In this document: positions 27,861 to 40,443 of the stretch, one piece after another
How positions within the stretch are numbered: position 1 is the stretch's first letter
Layout: every line of letters starts with the position of its first letter
Source of the DNA: Paracoccus sp. S-4012
Lineage (GTDB): Bacteria > Pseudomonadota > Alphaproteobacteria > Rhodobacterales > Rhodobacteraceae
Direction: 5' to 3'
Assembly: GCF_009674885.1 (NCBI RefSeq)
Contig: NZ_WKKA01000001.1
Coordinates: 310,001 to 374,000 of the forward strand
DNA: 64,000 nucleotides
Program-made: the position numbers and the translations under genes
The notes under the pieces: model-generated
The model's database searches: none
The model's input: the letters and a program-made list of their open reading frames with translations, nothing else
What the model was told of the DNA's origin: nothing

Positions 27861-27932
27861 TGGAAACTCTCCCCTGATCCGTGGAGCAGAGGGTAGCAGG
27901 CAAGCGGCCTGCGACAAAGCGCGGTTGTGAGG

Positions 27933-30563
<2,631 letters not shown>

Positions 30564-30640
30564 GGTGGTGACTTTCGGCAGGGATGGCCGCGGAACATGG
30601 TCGCCGAGGCCGGGGCTGTCAACCGCAGGTCGGCGGGGCT

Positions 30641-30690
30641 TCTTCTGTCCGAAAATATCCTCCGGGGGTGCGGGGGTGGAAAACCCCCGC
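30641..30690 (-). repeat. Interspersed hairpin repeat, family A, copy 3
   Basis: On the minus strand a stem GCGGGGG-TTTTCCA-CCCCCGC (30670-30690) is followed by ACCCCCGGAGGATATTTTC and GGACAGAAG. This is the same stem, ACCCCCG, GGATATTT layout as the copies at 24577 and 41021, with a diverged 3' end. It fills the gap between the dprA stop and the topA start. Confidence 0.65.
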
Positions 30691-30700
30691 CGTCGCAGCG

Positions 30701-31909
30701 TCAGGTCAGGGCGATCCGCCCGCCCGCCGCGCGGGTGATCCGCCCGTCGAGTTCCAGCGCGACAAGCGCCGGGGCCAGCGCCGCGGCCGTGAGGCCGAGA
30801 TCGCGCAGGAGCATGGTCTCGTCGGTGGGGCTGCGGCCGAGGAGCGAGAGGATGCGGCCCTCGAGGTTCACGGGCCCGCCGGCATCCCGCAGGCGCGGCG
30901 GCGGCCGCGGGATCTCGGGGGCGCGGGGCAGGCCCCCGTGGCGCGGCGGGCTGCGTCCGGCGAGGGTTGTCGCGATACGATCCTGGGCGCCGGGCGCTTC
31001 GATCAGGGTCGCGGCCGGCGCCGGTTCGATCCCCAGCGCCGCCAGCACATCGGCCGCGCTGCGGACCAGCGTGGCGCCGTCGCGGATCAGCGCGTTGCAA
31101 CCTGCGGCGCGAGCGTCCATCGGGTGCCCCGGCACCGCCAGCACCTCGCGGCCCTGATCGAGCGCGCAGCGCGCGGTGATGAGCGTGCCCGAGCGATGCG
31201 CCGCCTCGACCACCACGACGCCGCGCGTGAGGCCGGAGACGATGCGGTTCCTGAGCGGAAACAGCCGCGCCACCGGCTCGGTCCCCGGCGCCTGCTCGGA
31301 GATGAGCGCGCCGGTCTCGCAGATCGCCTCGGCCAGCGCGCCGTTCTCGGAAGGATAGATCCGGTCGAGTCCGCCGGCGAGGACCGCGACGGTGCCGCGG
31401 GCGCGGCTGCCCTCATGTGCGGCGGTGTCGATGCCGCGCGCGAGGCCGGCGGCGACGGTGACGCCCGCCTCCGACAGCGCGGCTGCCATGCCATGCGCCA
31501 TCCGCAGCCCCAGCGAGGAGGCGTTGCGGGCGCCGATCACCGCGACGGCATCGCGCGCCAGGCAGGCCGGATTGCCACGCAGCCACAGGACTGGCGGCGC
31601 GTCGGGCAGGTCGAGCAGCGTGGCGGGATAGCCGGGGCCGTCCCAGCGCAGCAGGCGCCAGCCCGCGCGGCGGCCGGCGGACAGTTCCGCCTCGGCGACG
31701 CCGATGGGGCAGGGCGCATAGCCTTCCACCCCTGCGGAGGCGGCGATGCGCGGCAGCGCCTCCAGCGCGGCTTCGGCCGAGCCTTCCTCGGCGATCAGGC
31801 GGTGAAAGGTCGTGGCGCCGACGCGGCGCGAGCGGATGAGGCGCAGGACGGCGAGATCGTCTTCCCTCGTGGTGGTTGGGGTGGGGGTGCCGAAAGAAAA
31901 CATCCGCAT
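30701..31909 (-). CDS. dprA: DNA-processing protein DprA
   Basis: Loads RecA on incoming single-stranded DNA during natural transformation, and is widely conserved even in non-competent species. The 402-residue protein has a SAM-like N-terminal region and a Rossmann core (AVIGARNASSLG, AAGLARGIDTAAHEG, AVLAGGLDRIYPSEN, RNRIVSGLTRGVVVVEA). A C-terminal winged helix (SPTDETMLLRDLGLTAAAL) completes it. ATG 31909 is preferred: AGGA lies 8 nt upstream, whereas a GTG at 31915 would be too close. Family A repeat copy 3 follows the stop. Confidence 0.94.
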   Translation of the reverse strand: MRMFSFGTPTPTTTREDDLAVLRLIRSRRVGATTFHRLIAEEGSAEAALEALPRIAASAGVEGYAPCPIGVAEAELSAGRRAGWRLLRWDGPGYPATLLDLPDAPPVLWLRGNPACLARDAVAVIGARNASSLGLRMAHGMAAALSEAGVTVAAGLARGIDTAAHEGSRARGTVAVLAGGLDRIYPSENGALAEAICETGALISEQAPGTEPVARLFPLRNRIVSGLTRGVVVVEAAHRSGTLITARCALDQGREVLAVPGHPMDARAAGCNALIRDGATLVRSAADVLAALGIEPAPAATLIEAPGAQDRIATTLAGRSPPRHGGLPRAPEIPRPPPRLRDAGGPVNLEGRILSLLGRSPTDETMLLRDLGLTAAALAPALVALELDGRITRAAGGRIALT

Positions 31910-31986
31910 CGCCACGTTCCTCGCCTCATCCGGGGATGTTCATGCCCCGGAAAGATTAAGGAAAGGTTGATGCGGCTGCGGAAATC

Positions 31987-33405
31987 TCAGGCGGCCGAGC
32001 CGCCCACCGTCAGCCCGCCGATCATCAGCGTCGGCAGGCCCACGCCAACCGGCACCCATTGCCCCTGCTTGCCGCAATTGCCGATGCCGGGATCGAGCGC
32101 GAGGTCGTTGCCGATGGCGCGAATCTGCCGCAGCGCGGTCGCGCCGTCGCCGATCAGCGTCGCCCCGCGGATCGGGTCGCCGACGGTGCCGTCCTTCACC
32201 CGGTAGGCCTCGGTGCAGGAGAAGACGAACTTGCCGTTGGTGATGTCCACCTGGCCGCCGCCGAAGCCGACCGCATAGATGCCATCCCTGAGGTCGGCGA
32301 GGATCGCCTCGGGTGCGGCATCGCCGCCCAGCATGAAGGTGTTGGTCATGCGCGGCATCGGGGCATGGGCGAAGCTCTCGCGGCGGCCGTTGCCGGTGGG
32401 CTCCACGCCCATCAGCCGCGCCGACTGGCGGTCCTGCATGTAGCCTGTCAGCACCCCGTCCTCGATCAGCACGTTGCGGGCCGGCGCGGTACCCTCGTCA
32501 TCGACGCTGATCGAGCCGCGGCGGCCTGGGATGGTACCGTCGTCGATCACCGTCACGCCCGGCGCGGCGACCCGCTGGCCCATCAGCCCGGAGAAGGCCG
32601 AGTGCTTCTTGCGGTTGAAATCCGCCTCCAGCCCGTGGCCCACCGCCTCGTGCAGCAGGATGCCCGGCCAGCCGGGGCCGAGGACGACGTCCATCACCCC
32701 CGCGGGGGCCGGGACCGCGCGCAGGTTCACCCGCGCGATCCGCAGCGCCTCGCGCACCTGCGCCTGCCAGTGCTCCGGCGCGATCAGCGCGTCCAGCGGC
32801 CCGCGGCCGCCGCCGCCGGTCGAGCCGGTCTCGCGCCGGGCGTTGTCCTCGAGGATGACCGAGACGTTCAGCCGCGCCATGGGCCGCGCGTCGGTGACGA
32901 GCCCGCCCTCGGGGCGGAGGATGGCAATCTCCTGCAACCCGCTGGCCAGGGTGGCGCTGACCTGGACCACCCGCGGGTCGAGGTCGCGGGCGTAGGCGTC
33001 AATTTGTCGCAGCAGTTCCACCCGGCGGGCGAAGGAGATGCCCTCGGCCGGGTCGGTGTCGGGATAGAGGGCGGGGCCGCGCGGCGGCGGGGCAGGCCCG
33101 AGGCGGCCGCCGCCCGCGACCGCGAGGCGCACGGTCTCCGCGGCCTGGCGCAGCGCGGCTTCGTTGATCTCGGTCGAATGCGCGTAGCCCGTCACCTCGC
33201 CCGAAATCGCGCGCAAACCGAAGCCCTGGCTGGCATTGTAGCTCGCCGTGCGCAGGCGCCGGTCGTCGAAGACGAGCGCCTCGGCGCGGGCGCGTTCGAG
33301 GAACAGCTCGCCGTCCTCGGCGCCGTCCAGCGCGGCGCGCAGGATGGTCAGCGCGCGGTCGCGGTCGATCAGATCCTCGAAGGGTGAAAAGCTGGGCTCT
33401 GGCAT
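31987..33405 (-). CDS. tldD: TldD metalloprotease
   Basis: Zinc protease subunit that, with TldE/PmbA, degrades unfolded peptides and matures some modified peptides. The 472-residue product has the HExxxH motif in LLHEAVGHGLEADFNRK and the conserved C-terminal GQWVPVGVGLPTLMIGGL. GGAGGG upstream of ATG 33405 supports the start. No tldE lies in the window. It diverges from ctaC over 151 bp. Confidence 0.94.
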   Translation of the reverse strand: MPEPSFSPFEDLIDRDRALTILRAALDGAEDGELFLERARAEALVFDDRRLRTASYNASQGFGLRAISGEVTGYAHSTEINEAALRQAAETVRLAVAGGGRLGPAPPPRGPALYPDTDPAEGISFARRVELLRQIDAYARDLDPRVVQVSATLASGLQEIAILRPEGGLVTDARPMARLNVSVILEDNARRETGSTGGGGRGPLDALIAPEHWQAQVREALRIARVNLRAVPAPAGVMDVVLGPGWPGILLHEAVGHGLEADFNRKKHSAFSGLMGQRVAAPGVTVIDDGTIPGRRGSISVDDEGTAPARNVLIEDGVLTGYMQDRQSARLMGVEPTGNGRRESFAHAPMPRMTNTFMLGGDAAPEAILADLRDGIYAVGFGGGQVDITNGKFVFSCTEAYRVKDGTVGDPIRGATLIGDGATALRQIRAIGNDLALDPGIGNCGKQGQWVPVGVGLPTLMIGGLTVGGSAA

Positions 33406-33556
33406 CTGGAGGCCCTCCGAAGGCGCGGGACAAGAGGTCCGCGACGGCTTGTCGCGGTGGCCGGTCGGCTCTACAACCCAGTGACAACGGCAGCGGCGCG
33501 GCGTCAACCGCCCGCCCGCGCAGCATGGGCGCCGCGCAGGGGAGTGAAGGACACAG

Positions 33557-34477
33557 ATGCTGAAGGCGATGACAGGCCGCGCGGCGGCAGTGATGACGGC
33601 AATCGCGGTGCTTGGCCTCGGCGGGGCCGCGGCGGCGCAGGAACTGGAAGTGCTGGGCGACCTGCCGCATATCGGCAAGCCGGTGAACGGCGCCATCCAT
33701 TTCCAGCCGGGCGTGACCTCGATCGCGCATGACCAGATCTGGCTGGACAACTTCGTCCTTATCATCATCACCGCGGTCTGCGTGCTGGTGATCGGGCTGC
33801 TCCTCTTCGCCGCGGCGCGCTTCAACGCCCGCGCCAACCCGACGCCGGCGCGTTTCACCCATAACACCGCGCTGGAGCTGACCTGGACGCTGATCCCGGT
33901 CCTGCTGCTGCTGGTGATCGGCATCTTCTCGCTGCCGATCCTGTTCCGCAGCCAGGAAATGCCGAACGACCCCGACATGGTCATCAAGGCCATCGGCAAC
34001 CAGTGGTACTGGTCCTACGAATACCCCGAGGAGGGGCTCGTCTTCGACGCGGTGATGCTCGAGCGCGAGCAGCTGGCGGAATACGGCTACATGGAGGACG
34101 AGTACCTGCTGGCGACCGACAACTCGGTGGTGGTGCCGGTCGGCGCGCAGGTGCTGATGCAGTTCACCGCCAACGACGTGATCCATGCCTGGGCCATGCC
34201 CGCTTTCGCGATCAAGCAGGACGCCGTTCCCGGCCGTATCTCGCAGGCCTGGTTCACGGTCGAGCAGGAAGGCGTCTATTTCGGCCAGTGCTCGGAACTG
34301 TGCGGCATCAACCACGCCTACATGCCCATCGTCGTGAAGGCCGTCTCGCCCGAGCGTTATGCGGCCTGGGTCGAGGCGGCGCAGACGAACTTCGCGGCCG
34401 CGCCCGGCGCCCCCGCGACCGTGCAGACCGCCGCGGCCGACGCCGCCTCGCCGGTCCGCGTCGCCGCGGCGGAGTGA
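33557..34477 (+). CDS. ctaC: Cytochrome c oxidase subunit II
   Basis: Carries the CuA centre that takes electrons from cytochrome c in the aa3 oxidase. The 306-residue precursor has a signal peptide ([12 protein letters not shown]), two membrane helices (about 60-82 and 107-130), the aromatic motif [10 protein letters not shown], and the CuA ligands [12 protein letters not shown]. The C-terminal tail is Ala-rich. AAGGACACAG precedes ATG 33557. It starts the ctaC-ctaB-small ORF-ctaG-ctaE operon; subunit I is separate at 42979. Confidence 0.98.
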   Translation: MLKAMTGRAAAVMTAIAVLGLGGAAAAQELEVLGDLPHIGKPVNGAIHFQPGVTSIAHDQIWLDNFVLIIITAVCVLVIGLLLFAAARFNARANPTPARFTHNTALELTWTLIPVLLLLVIGIFSLPILFRSQEMPNDPDMVIKAIGNQWYWSYEYPEEGLVFDAVMLEREQLAEYGYMEDEYLLATDNSVVVPVGAQVLMQFTANDVIHAWAMPAFAIKQDAVPGRISQAWFTVEQEGVYFGQCSELCGINHAYMPIVVKAVSPERYAAWVEAAQTNFAAAPGAPATVQTAAADAASPVRVAAAE

Positions 34478-34481
34478 ACCG

Positions 34482-35402
34482 GTGAGCGACGTCCCCCACA
34501 GCACCAGCGCGACCGGCGAGGCCGGGTTCGGCGACTATGTCGCGCTGCTGAAGCCGCGGGTGATGTCGCTGGTCGTCTTTACCGCCTTCGTCGGCCTCTG
34601 GGTCGCGCCGGTGCCGATGAACCCCTTCCTCGCTTTCTGCGCGGTGCTGTTCATCGCGCTCGGCGGCGGGGCCTCGGGCGCGCTCAACATGTGGTATGAG
34701 CGCGACATCGACGCGCTGATGCGCCGCACCCGCAACCGCCCGCTGCCCGCCGGGCTGATCGAGCCCGACGCGGCGCTCGGCATCGGCCTCGGCCTCGGCG
34801 GCTTCGCGGTGATGCTGCTGGGCCTTGCGGCCAACTGGTTCGCGGCCGGGTTCCTCGCCTTCACCATCTTCTTCTACGCCGTCGTCTATACGATGTGGCT
34901 CAAGCGCTCGACGCCGCAGAACATCGTCATCGGTGGCGCGGCCGGGGCCTTCCCGCCCATGATCGGCTGGGCCTGCGCCACCGGCGGCCTCGGGGTCGAG
35001 CCGCTGCTGATGTTCGCGCTGACCTTCTTCTGGACGCCGCCGCATTTCTGGGCGCTCGCGCTGTTCGTCAAGGATGACTACTCGAACGCGGGCGTGCCGA
35101 TGCTGACGGTGACGCATGGCCGCCCGGCCGCGCGCCGCCAGATCTTCGCCTATACGCTGCTGCTGGTCCCGGTTGCCCTCGGCCTCGGGCTGACCTCGAT
35201 CGGCGGGCCGGTCTACATGACGGTGGCGATCGTGATGAACGCGCTCTTCCTGCGCGGCGGCTGGCAGATCCTGCGCCGCACCGACGCCGAGTCCGAGGCC
35301 GACCGCCACGCGGCCGAGCGCGGGTTCTTCAAGCTGTCGCTCTACTACCTCTTCGCGCATTTCCTCGCGCTTCTGGTCCAGAGCGGGTTCGGGGGATGGT
35401 GA
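34482..35402 (+). CDS. ctaB: Protoheme IX farnesyltransferase (heme O synthase)
   Basis: Adds a farnesyl group to protoheme, the first step to heme A for the oxidase. The 306-residue UbiA-family protein has about nine membrane helices. The prenyl-diphosphate motif is [19 protein letters not shown], and a second conserved loop reads [13 protein letters not shown]. The start is GTG 34482, 4 bp after the ctaC stop, with GGAG upstream. No ATG near the expected N-terminus exists. Confidence 0.96.
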   Translation: MSDVPHSTSATGEAGFGDYVALLKPRVMSLVVFTAFVGLWVAPVPMNPFLAFCAVLFIALGGGASGALNMWYERDIDALMRRTRNRPLPAGLIEPDAALGIGLGLGGFAVMLLGLAANWFAAGFLAFTIFFYAVVYTMWLKRSTPQNIVIGGAAGAFPPMIGWACATGGLGVEPLLMFALTFFWTPPHFWALALFVKDDYSNAGVPMLTVTHGRPAARRQIFAYTLLLVPVALGLGLTSIGGPVYMTVAIVMNALFLRGGWQILRRTDAESEADRHAAERGFFKLSLYYLFAHFLALLVQSGFGGW

Positions 35403-35404
35403 GC

Positions 35405-35602
35405 ATGGCGCCTCGGGTCGAGCATGATCTCCACCGCCGCCGCCGCTCGCGGAACCTCGGGCTGCTGGTGGTGCTGCTGGCGCTGGTCGCCCTCATCATC
35501 GGCATGACGATGGTGCGGGTGAGCCAGGGCAACATGATGAAGGGCTTCGATCACCGGATGGGCGACCTGCCGCCGCCGGTGGTGCAGGAGGGCCAGCGAT
35601 GA
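35405..35602 (+). CDS. Small membrane protein of the cta operon
   Basis: A 65-residue single-span protein: basic N-terminus ([11 protein letters not shown]), membrane helix [20 protein letters not shown], then a short outside tail ([19 protein letters not shown]). It lies between ctaB and ctaG, where relatives also carry a small ORF of similar length, so a role in oxidase assembly is plausible but unproven. I chose ATG 35405, spaced 8 nt after GGGGGA, over ATG 35396, which lies inside ctaB. The stop overlaps the ctaG start as ATGA. Confidence 0.75.
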   Translation: MAPRVEHDLHRRRRSRNLGLLVVLLALVALIIGMTMVRVSQGNMMKGFDHRMGDLPPPVVQEGQR

Positions 35603-36186
35603 CCACCGCCAGCGACCGCTCGAACAGCCGCACCCTCGCGATGCTCGTCGGGGTGATCGTCTTCATGGGCGCCGCCGCCTGGGCCGCGGTGCCCTTCTAC
35701 GACTGGTTCTGCCGCGTCACCGGCTATGCCGGAACCACCATGGTCGCCGATGGCGAGAGCGACGTGATCCTGGACGAGTTGATCACCGTGCGCTTCGACG
35801 CCAATGTGGACCGCGACATGGGCTGGACCTTCCGCCCGGTCGAGCGCGAGATGAAGATCCGCATCGGCGAGACCGGCCTGGCCTTCTACGAGGCGGTCAA
35901 CACCACCGACGAGACCATCATCGGCACCGCCTCCTACAACGTCGCGCCGCCGACCGCCGGCTACTTCTTCGAGAAGATCGAGTGCTTCTGCTTCACCGAG
36001 CAGACGCTGGCCCCGGGCGAGCGGGTCGAGATGCCGCTGAGCTTCTTCGTCAGCCCCGACCTCGTCGAGGACCGCGACGCCGGCCGCGTTCGCAGCATCA
36101 CGCTGAGCTATACCTTCCACCGGACCGAGCCGAAGCAGCAGGTCGAGGCGCGGCTGGACACCGCCGCGGCCGCTGCGGTGAACTGA
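35599..36186 (+). CDS. ctaG: Cytochrome c oxidase assembly protein CtaG (Cox11)
   Basis: Delivers copper to the CuB site of subunit I. The 195-residue protein has one N-terminal membrane helix ([32 protein letters not shown]) and a periplasmic Ig-like domain with the copper-binding CFCF motif in [12 protein letters not shown] third conserved Cys is in WFCRV. The start ATG 35599 overlaps the small ORF, and ctaE follows after 49 bp. Confidence 0.97.
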   Translation: MTTASDRSNSRTLAMLVGVIVFMGAAAWAAVPFYDWFCRVTGYAGTTMVADGESDVILDELITVRFDANVDRDMGWTFRPVEREMKIRIGETGLAFYEAVNTTDETIIGTASYNVAPPTAGYFFEKIECFCFTEQTLAPGERVEMPLSFFVSPDLVEDRDAGRVRSITLSYTFHRTEPKQQVEARLDTAAAAAVN

Positions 36187-36235
36187 GGCCAGAACAGTCC
36201 AGAGCAACGAAGAACGTCCGACCGGGAACCTGAAG

Positions 36236-37036
36236 ATGGCGCACGCGAAGAACCACGACTACCACATCCTGCAACCGTCGATCTATCCGTTCATCGGCGC
36301 GATCGGCGGCTTCACCATGCTCTCGGGCGGGGCCTTCTGGATGAAGGGATCGACCCCGGTCGCCTTCTTCATCGGCCTGGCGATCGTCCTCTTCACCATG
36401 TTCGGCTGGTGGCGCGAGGTGGCGCATGAGGGCAACACGGGCGACCACACGCCGGTCGTCCAGATCGGCCTGCGCTACGGGATCATCCTGTTCATCGTCT
36501 CCGAGGTGATGTTCTTCGTCGCCTGGTTTTGGGCCTTCTTCAAGCACGCCCTCTACCCCATGGGACCGGAGAGCCCGCTGCGCGACGGCGTCTGGCCGCC
36601 CGAGGGGATCGTCACCTTCGACCCTTGGCACCTGCCCTTCATCAACACGCTGGTCCTGCTGCTCTCGGGCGTGGCCGTGACCTGGGCGCACCATGCCCTC
36701 GTCCACCACGACGACCGCAAGACCGCGATCCGCGGCACCGCCGTCGCGGTGATCCTCGGCGTCGGCTTCACCATCCTGCAGGCCTACGAATACAGCCACG
36801 CGGCCTTCGGCCTTTCGGACACGGTCTATGGCGGCGTGTTCTTCATGGCGACCGGCTTCCACGGCTTCCACGTCATCATCGGGACGATCTTCCTCTTCGT
36901 CTGCCTGGTGCGGCTCATGCGCGGCAACATGAACCAGGAGCAGCATGTCGGCTTCGAGGCGGCAGCCTGGTACTGGCACTTCGTGGACGTGGTCTGGCTG
37001 TTCCTGTTCTTCGCCATCTACGTCTGGGGCCGCTGA
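36236..37036 (+). CDS. ctaE: Cytochrome c oxidase subunit III
   Basis: Structural subunit of aa3 oxidase with seven membrane helices. The 266-residue protein starts [20 protein letters not shown]. It contains [27 protein letters not shown] and [16 protein letters not shown], and ends in [21 protein letters not shown], all conserved from mitochondria. A strong terminator 18 bp after the stop ends the operon, with surf1 beyond it. Confidence 0.98.
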   Translation: MAHAKNHDYHILQPSIYPFIGAIGGFTMLSGGAFWMKGSTPVAFFIGLAIVLFTMFGWWREVAHEGNTGDHTPVVQIGLRYGIILFIVSEVMFFVAWFWAFFKHALYPMGPESPLRDGVWPPEGIVTFDPWHLPFINTLVLLLSGVAVTWAHHALVHHDDRKTAIRGTAVAVILGVGFTILQAYEYSHAAFGLSDTVYGGVFFMATGFHGFHVIIGTIFLFVCLVRLMRGNMNQEQHVGFEAAAWYWHFVDVVWLFLFFAIYVWGR

Positions 37037-37053
37037 CGCCCGTCCTCGGCAGC

Positions 37054-37085
37054 AAGCGCGCGGGGCCGCCCCCCGCGCGCTTTTT
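37054..37085 (+). terminator. Terminator after ctaE
   Basis: Stem AGCGCGCGGGG / CCCCGCGCGCT (37055-37081, five-base loop) followed by TTTTT. It lies 18 bp after the ctaE stop and 20 bp before the surf1 start, so surf1 may depend on read-through or its own promoter. Confidence 0.9.
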
Positions 37086-37105
37086 CGTTCAAGGGGGCGT
37101 CGGCG

Positions 37106-37777
37106 ATGCGCCGCTACCTGTTTCCCGCGATCCTCGGCCTTGCCGGGGTGGCGATCCTGCTGAGCCTCGGCTTCTGGCAGCTGCGCCGGCTGGAATGGAA
37201 GACGGCGATGCTGGCCGAGATCCAGCAGGGCATCGAGGCCCCGCCGCAGGCGCTGCCCGCCACGCCCGAGCCGGGGATGAAATACCTGCCCGTCGAGATC
37301 GCCGGCCACACCCTTGGCCCCGAGGTGCTGGTCCTCGGCGGCAGTCGCGAGACCGGCGGCGGCTATCTCGTGATTTCCGCCTTCGAGACCGATGACGGCC
37401 GCCGCGTCATGGTGCAGCGCGGCTTCATCCCCGAGGGCGCCCGCCATGCCGAGCGCCCGCCGGTCGAGCTGCGGATCGAGGGCAACCTGCACTGGCCGCA
37501 GGAGACCACCTCATCGACGCCGGCTCCGAACCGGACCGAGAACATCTGGTTCGCCCGCGATGTGCCGCTGATGGCCGAGGCGCTCGGGACCGAGCCGGTG
37601 CTGGTCGTCGCGCGCCGCATCCAGGGCGACCTGCAGGGGATCGACCCGGTGCCCGTCGCCATTGCCGGGATCCCGAACAATCACCTCGAATACGCCTGGA
37701 CCTGGTTCATGCTGGCGGTGGTATGGGGGGGCATGACAGCCTATCTGATCTCGCGTATCAGACGCCGTTCCTACTGA
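37106..37777 (+). CDS. SURF1-family oxidase assembly protein
   Basis: Heme A chaperone for insertion into subunit I (Shy1/Surf1). The 223-residue protein has the usual hairpin topology: an N-terminal helix (LFPAILGLAGVAILLSLGFWQLRRLEWK), a periplasmic domain (VMVQRGFIPE), and a C-terminal helix (YAWTWFMLAVVWGGMTAYLI). NNHLEYAWTWF is the family signature. AAGGGGG precedes ATG 37106. It lies between the oxidase operon and thrC. Confidence 0.95.
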   Translation: MRRYLFPAILGLAGVAILLSLGFWQLRRLEWKTAMLAEIQQGIEAPPQALPATPEPGMKYLPVEIAGHTLGPEVLVLGGSRETGGGYLVISAFETDDGRRVMVQRGFIPEGARHAERPPVELRIEGNLHWPQETTSSTPAPNRTENIWFARDVPLMAEALGTEPVLVVARRIQGDLQGIDPVPVAIAGIPNNHLEYAWTWFMLAVVWGGMTAYLISRIRRRSY

Positions 37778-37789
37778 AGGCCCCTGCCC

Positions 37790-39178
37790 ATGCGCTATGT
37801 CTCGACCCGCGGCTCCGCCCCCGTCCTGCCCTTCGACGAGGCGATGCTGACCGGGCTGGCGCGGGATGGCGGCCTCTATGTGCCGGAGGCGGTGCCGACC
37901 CTCTCGCCGAAGCAGATCGCCGGGCTTGAGGGGCTGCCCTACGAGGAAGCGGCCTATCTCGTGCTCGCGCCGTTCATCGGCGACAGTTTCACGCGGGCCG
38001 AGATCACCGGCGCGATCGAGCGCGCCTATGCTGGTTTTGCCCATGCCGCCCGCGCGCCGCTGGTCCAGCTCGGCCCCGGCCATCACCTGCTGGAGCTGTT
38101 CCACGGCCCGACGCTGGCCTTCAAGGACTTCGCCATGCAGCTGATCGGGCAGCTGTTCCAGATCGCCCTCGCGCGCACCGGCCGCCGCATCACCATCGTC
38201 GGCGCGACCTCCGGCGACACCGGCTCGGCCGCCATCGAGGCGTTCCGCGGGCTGGAGAATGTCGATGTCTTCATCCTCTACCCGCATGGACGGGTCAGCG
38301 AGGTGCAGCGCCGCCAGATGACCACGCCTTGCGAGGCGAATGTCCACGCCCTCGCCATCGACGGGACCTTCGACGACGCGCAGGCGCGTCTGAAGGACCT
38401 GTTCAACGACCACGGCTTCCGCGACGAGGTGGGCCTTGCCGGGGTCAACTCGATCAACTGGGGGCGGGTGCTGGCGCAGGTGGTCTATTACTTCACCTCG
38501 GCCGTCTCGCTGGGCGCCCCGCATCGCGAGGTCGCCTTCACCGTGCCGACCGGCAATTTCGGCGATGTCCTCGCCGGGTCGGTGGCCAAGCGCATGGGCA
38601 TGCCGGTGGCGAAGCTCGTGGTGGCCACGAACCAGAACGATATCCTCCATCGGGTGCTGACGACCGGCGAATACCGGCCCGCCACGGTCGCGCCGTCGCT
38701 CTCGCCGAGCATGGACATCCAGATCAGCTCCAACTTCGAGCGCGCCCTGTGGTGGGCCCACGACTGCGACGCCGCGGCGGTGTCGCGCCTCATGGCCGAA
38801 CTCGGCGCCGGCGGGTTCACTGTCAGCCAGGGCGCGTTCGAGGCCCTGCGGGAGCTTTACGCCTCCGGCCGTGCCTCGGAGGAGGAGACGCTGGACACCA
38901 TCCGCCGCACCCGCGACGAGACCGGCGAAATCCTCTGCCCGCACAGCGCGGTGGCCGTGAAGGTCGCGCAGGAGCACCTTCAGCCCGGCGTGCCGATGAT
39001 CACCCTCGCGACCGCGCACCCGGCCAAGTTCCCCGCCGCGGTCGAGCGCGCGACCGGCCTGCGCCCGAAACTGCCGCCGCATCTGGCCGACCTCATGGGC
39101 CGCCCCGAGCGCATCACCGAGGTCGCAAACGATGTCGCCGCCCTTCAGGCGTTGATCCGCGAACGGAGGACGGCATGA
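37790..39178 (+). CDS. thrC: Threonine synthase
   Basis: Converts O-phosphohomoserine to threonine with PLP. The 462-residue enzyme has the Schiff-base Lys in HGPTLAFKDFAMQ, the phosphate-binding GATSGDTGSAA, and the N-terminal MRYVSTRGSAPVLPFDEA typical of the proteobacterial long form. Its stop overlaps the M16 peptidase start (ATGA), a pairing seen across Rhodobacterales. Confidence 0.97.
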   Translation: MRYVSTRGSAPVLPFDEAMLTGLARDGGLYVPEAVPTLSPKQIAGLEGLPYEEAAYLVLAPFIGDSFTRAEITGAIERAYAGFAHAARAPLVQLGPGHHLLELFHGPTLAFKDFAMQLIGQLFQIALARTGRRITIVGATSGDTGSAAIEAFRGLENVDVFILYPHGRVSEVQRRQMTTPCEANVHALAIDGTFDDAQARLKDLFNDHGFRDEVGLAGVNSINWGRVLAQVVYYFTSAVSLGAPHREVAFTVPTGNFGDVLAGSVAKRMGMPVAKLVVATNQNDILHRVLTTGEYRPATVAPSLSPSMDIQISSNFERALWWAHDCDAAAVSRLMAELGAGGFTVSQGAFEALRELYASGRASEEETLDTIRRTRDETGEILCPHSAVAVKVAQEHLQPGVPMITLATAHPAKFPAAVERATGLRPKLPPHLADLMGRPERITEVANDVAALQALIRERRTA

Positions 39179-40443
39179 GCGGGCGCGTTCAGATCTCGAC
39201 CCTGCCGAACGGGTTGCGTGTCGTCACCCATGCGATGCCGGGCCTGCATTCGGCCAGCATCGGCGTCTGGGTGAACGCAGGCGGGCGCGACGAGCGGATT
39301 GAGCAGAACGGCATCGCCCATTTCCTCGAGCACATGGCCTTCAAGGGCACCGCCACCCGCAGCCCGTTGCAGATCGCCGAGGCGATCGAGGACGTGGGCG
39401 GCTACATCAACGCCTACACCTCGCGCGACGTCACCGCCTATTACGCGCGGGTGCTGGCCGGGGACACCGGCCTGGCGCTGGATGTCATTTCCGACATTGT
39501 GCTGAACCCGGCCTTCGACGCAAGCGAGATCGAGGTCGAGCGTGGCGTGATCCTGCAGGAGATCGGGCAGGCGCTCGACACGCCCGACGACATCATCTTC
39601 GACTGGCTGCAGGAGGCCGCCTATCCCGGCCAGCCGATGGGCCGCACGATCCTCGGCCCGGCCGAGCGCGTGCGCGCCTTCTCGCGGGGCGACCTCGCGG
39701 GGTTCGTCGCCGAGCATTACGGCCCGGGCGAGATGATCGTCGCCGCCGCGGGCGCGGTGGACCACGACCGGATCGCTCGCCAGGCCGAGGCCGCCTTCGG
39801 CCACCTGCCCGCGCGCCCTGTCGCCCCGCGCGAGCCCGCCCGCTGGACCGGGGCCGAGCAGCGGCGCGAGAAGCGGCTGGAGCAGGTGCATTTCGCCCTC
39901 GCGCTCGAAGGCCCCGGCTATCTCTCGCCCGACTACTTCGCGGCGCAGATCTGGACGTCGGCCTTGGGCGGCGGCATGTCCTCGCGCCTGTTCCAGAAGA
40001 TCCGCGAGGAGCGCGGCCTCTGCTATTCGATCTTCGCGCAGTCGGGCTTCCATGAAGATACCGGCATGGTGACCATCTATGCCGGCACCTCCGCCGCCGA
40101 CATCGGCGACCTCTCGCGCCTGACCATCGACGAGATTCGCCGCAGCGCCGACGACCTGACCGAGGCCGAGATCGCGCGCGCCAAGGCGCAGCTGCGCGCC
40201 TCGATGCTGATGGGGCTCGAGAGCCCCTCGGCGCAGGCCGAGCGGATTGCGCGGTCGCTGGCGATCTGGGGCCGGGTGCCGGACGCGACGGAGGTGGCCG
40301 AGCGAATCGCCGCGGTGACCGCGGACGAGGTGCGCGACCATGCCCGGCGGCTGATCGGCGCGGCGCGGCCGGCACTGGCGCTTTACGGCCCGGTGGGGCG
40401 GGCGCCCTCGCGCGACGAACTGGCAGAACGCCTCGCCGCATGA
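39175..40443 (+). CDS. M16 family zinc peptidase (processing-peptidase-like)
   Basis: A 422-residue insulinase-fold protease related to the mitochondrial processing peptidase beta subunit. The inverted zinc motif is HFLEH in GIAHFLEHMAFKGT, with the third ligand in VERGVILQEIGQ. The C-terminal half carries EQVHFALALEGPGY and GGGMSSRLFQKIREERGLCYSI. The active motif is intact, so this is the catalytic type. The native substrate is unknown. The start ATG 39175 overlaps thrC, and its stop overlaps the GNAT start. Confidence 0.95.
   Translation: MSGRVQISTLPNGLRVVTHAMPGLHSASIGVWVNAGGRDERIEQNGIAHFLEHMAFKGTATRSPLQIAEAIEDVGGYINAYTSRDVTAYYARVLAGDTGLALDVISDIVLNPAFDASEIEVERGVILQEIGQALDTPDDIIFDWLQEAAYPGQPMGRTILGPAERVRAFSRGDLAGFVAEHYGPGEMIVAAAGAVDHDRIARQAEAAFGHLPARPVAPREPARWTGAEQRREKRLEQVHFALALEGPGYLSPDYFAAQIWTSALGGGMSSRLFQKIREERGLCYSIFAQSGFHEDTGMVTIYAGTSAADIGDLSRLTIDEIRRSADDLTEAEIARAKAQLRASMLMGLESPSAQAERIARSLAIWGRVPDATEVAERIAAVTADEVRDHARRLIGAARPALALYGPVGRAPSRDELAERLAA

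Noticed and set aside
30564-31100. N-terminal extension of topA
   Set aside because: It is low-quality Arg/Pro-rich sequence overlapping the dprA 3' end and a repeat. The Toprim start MPVVVVESPAKAK is unmistakable at 30563.
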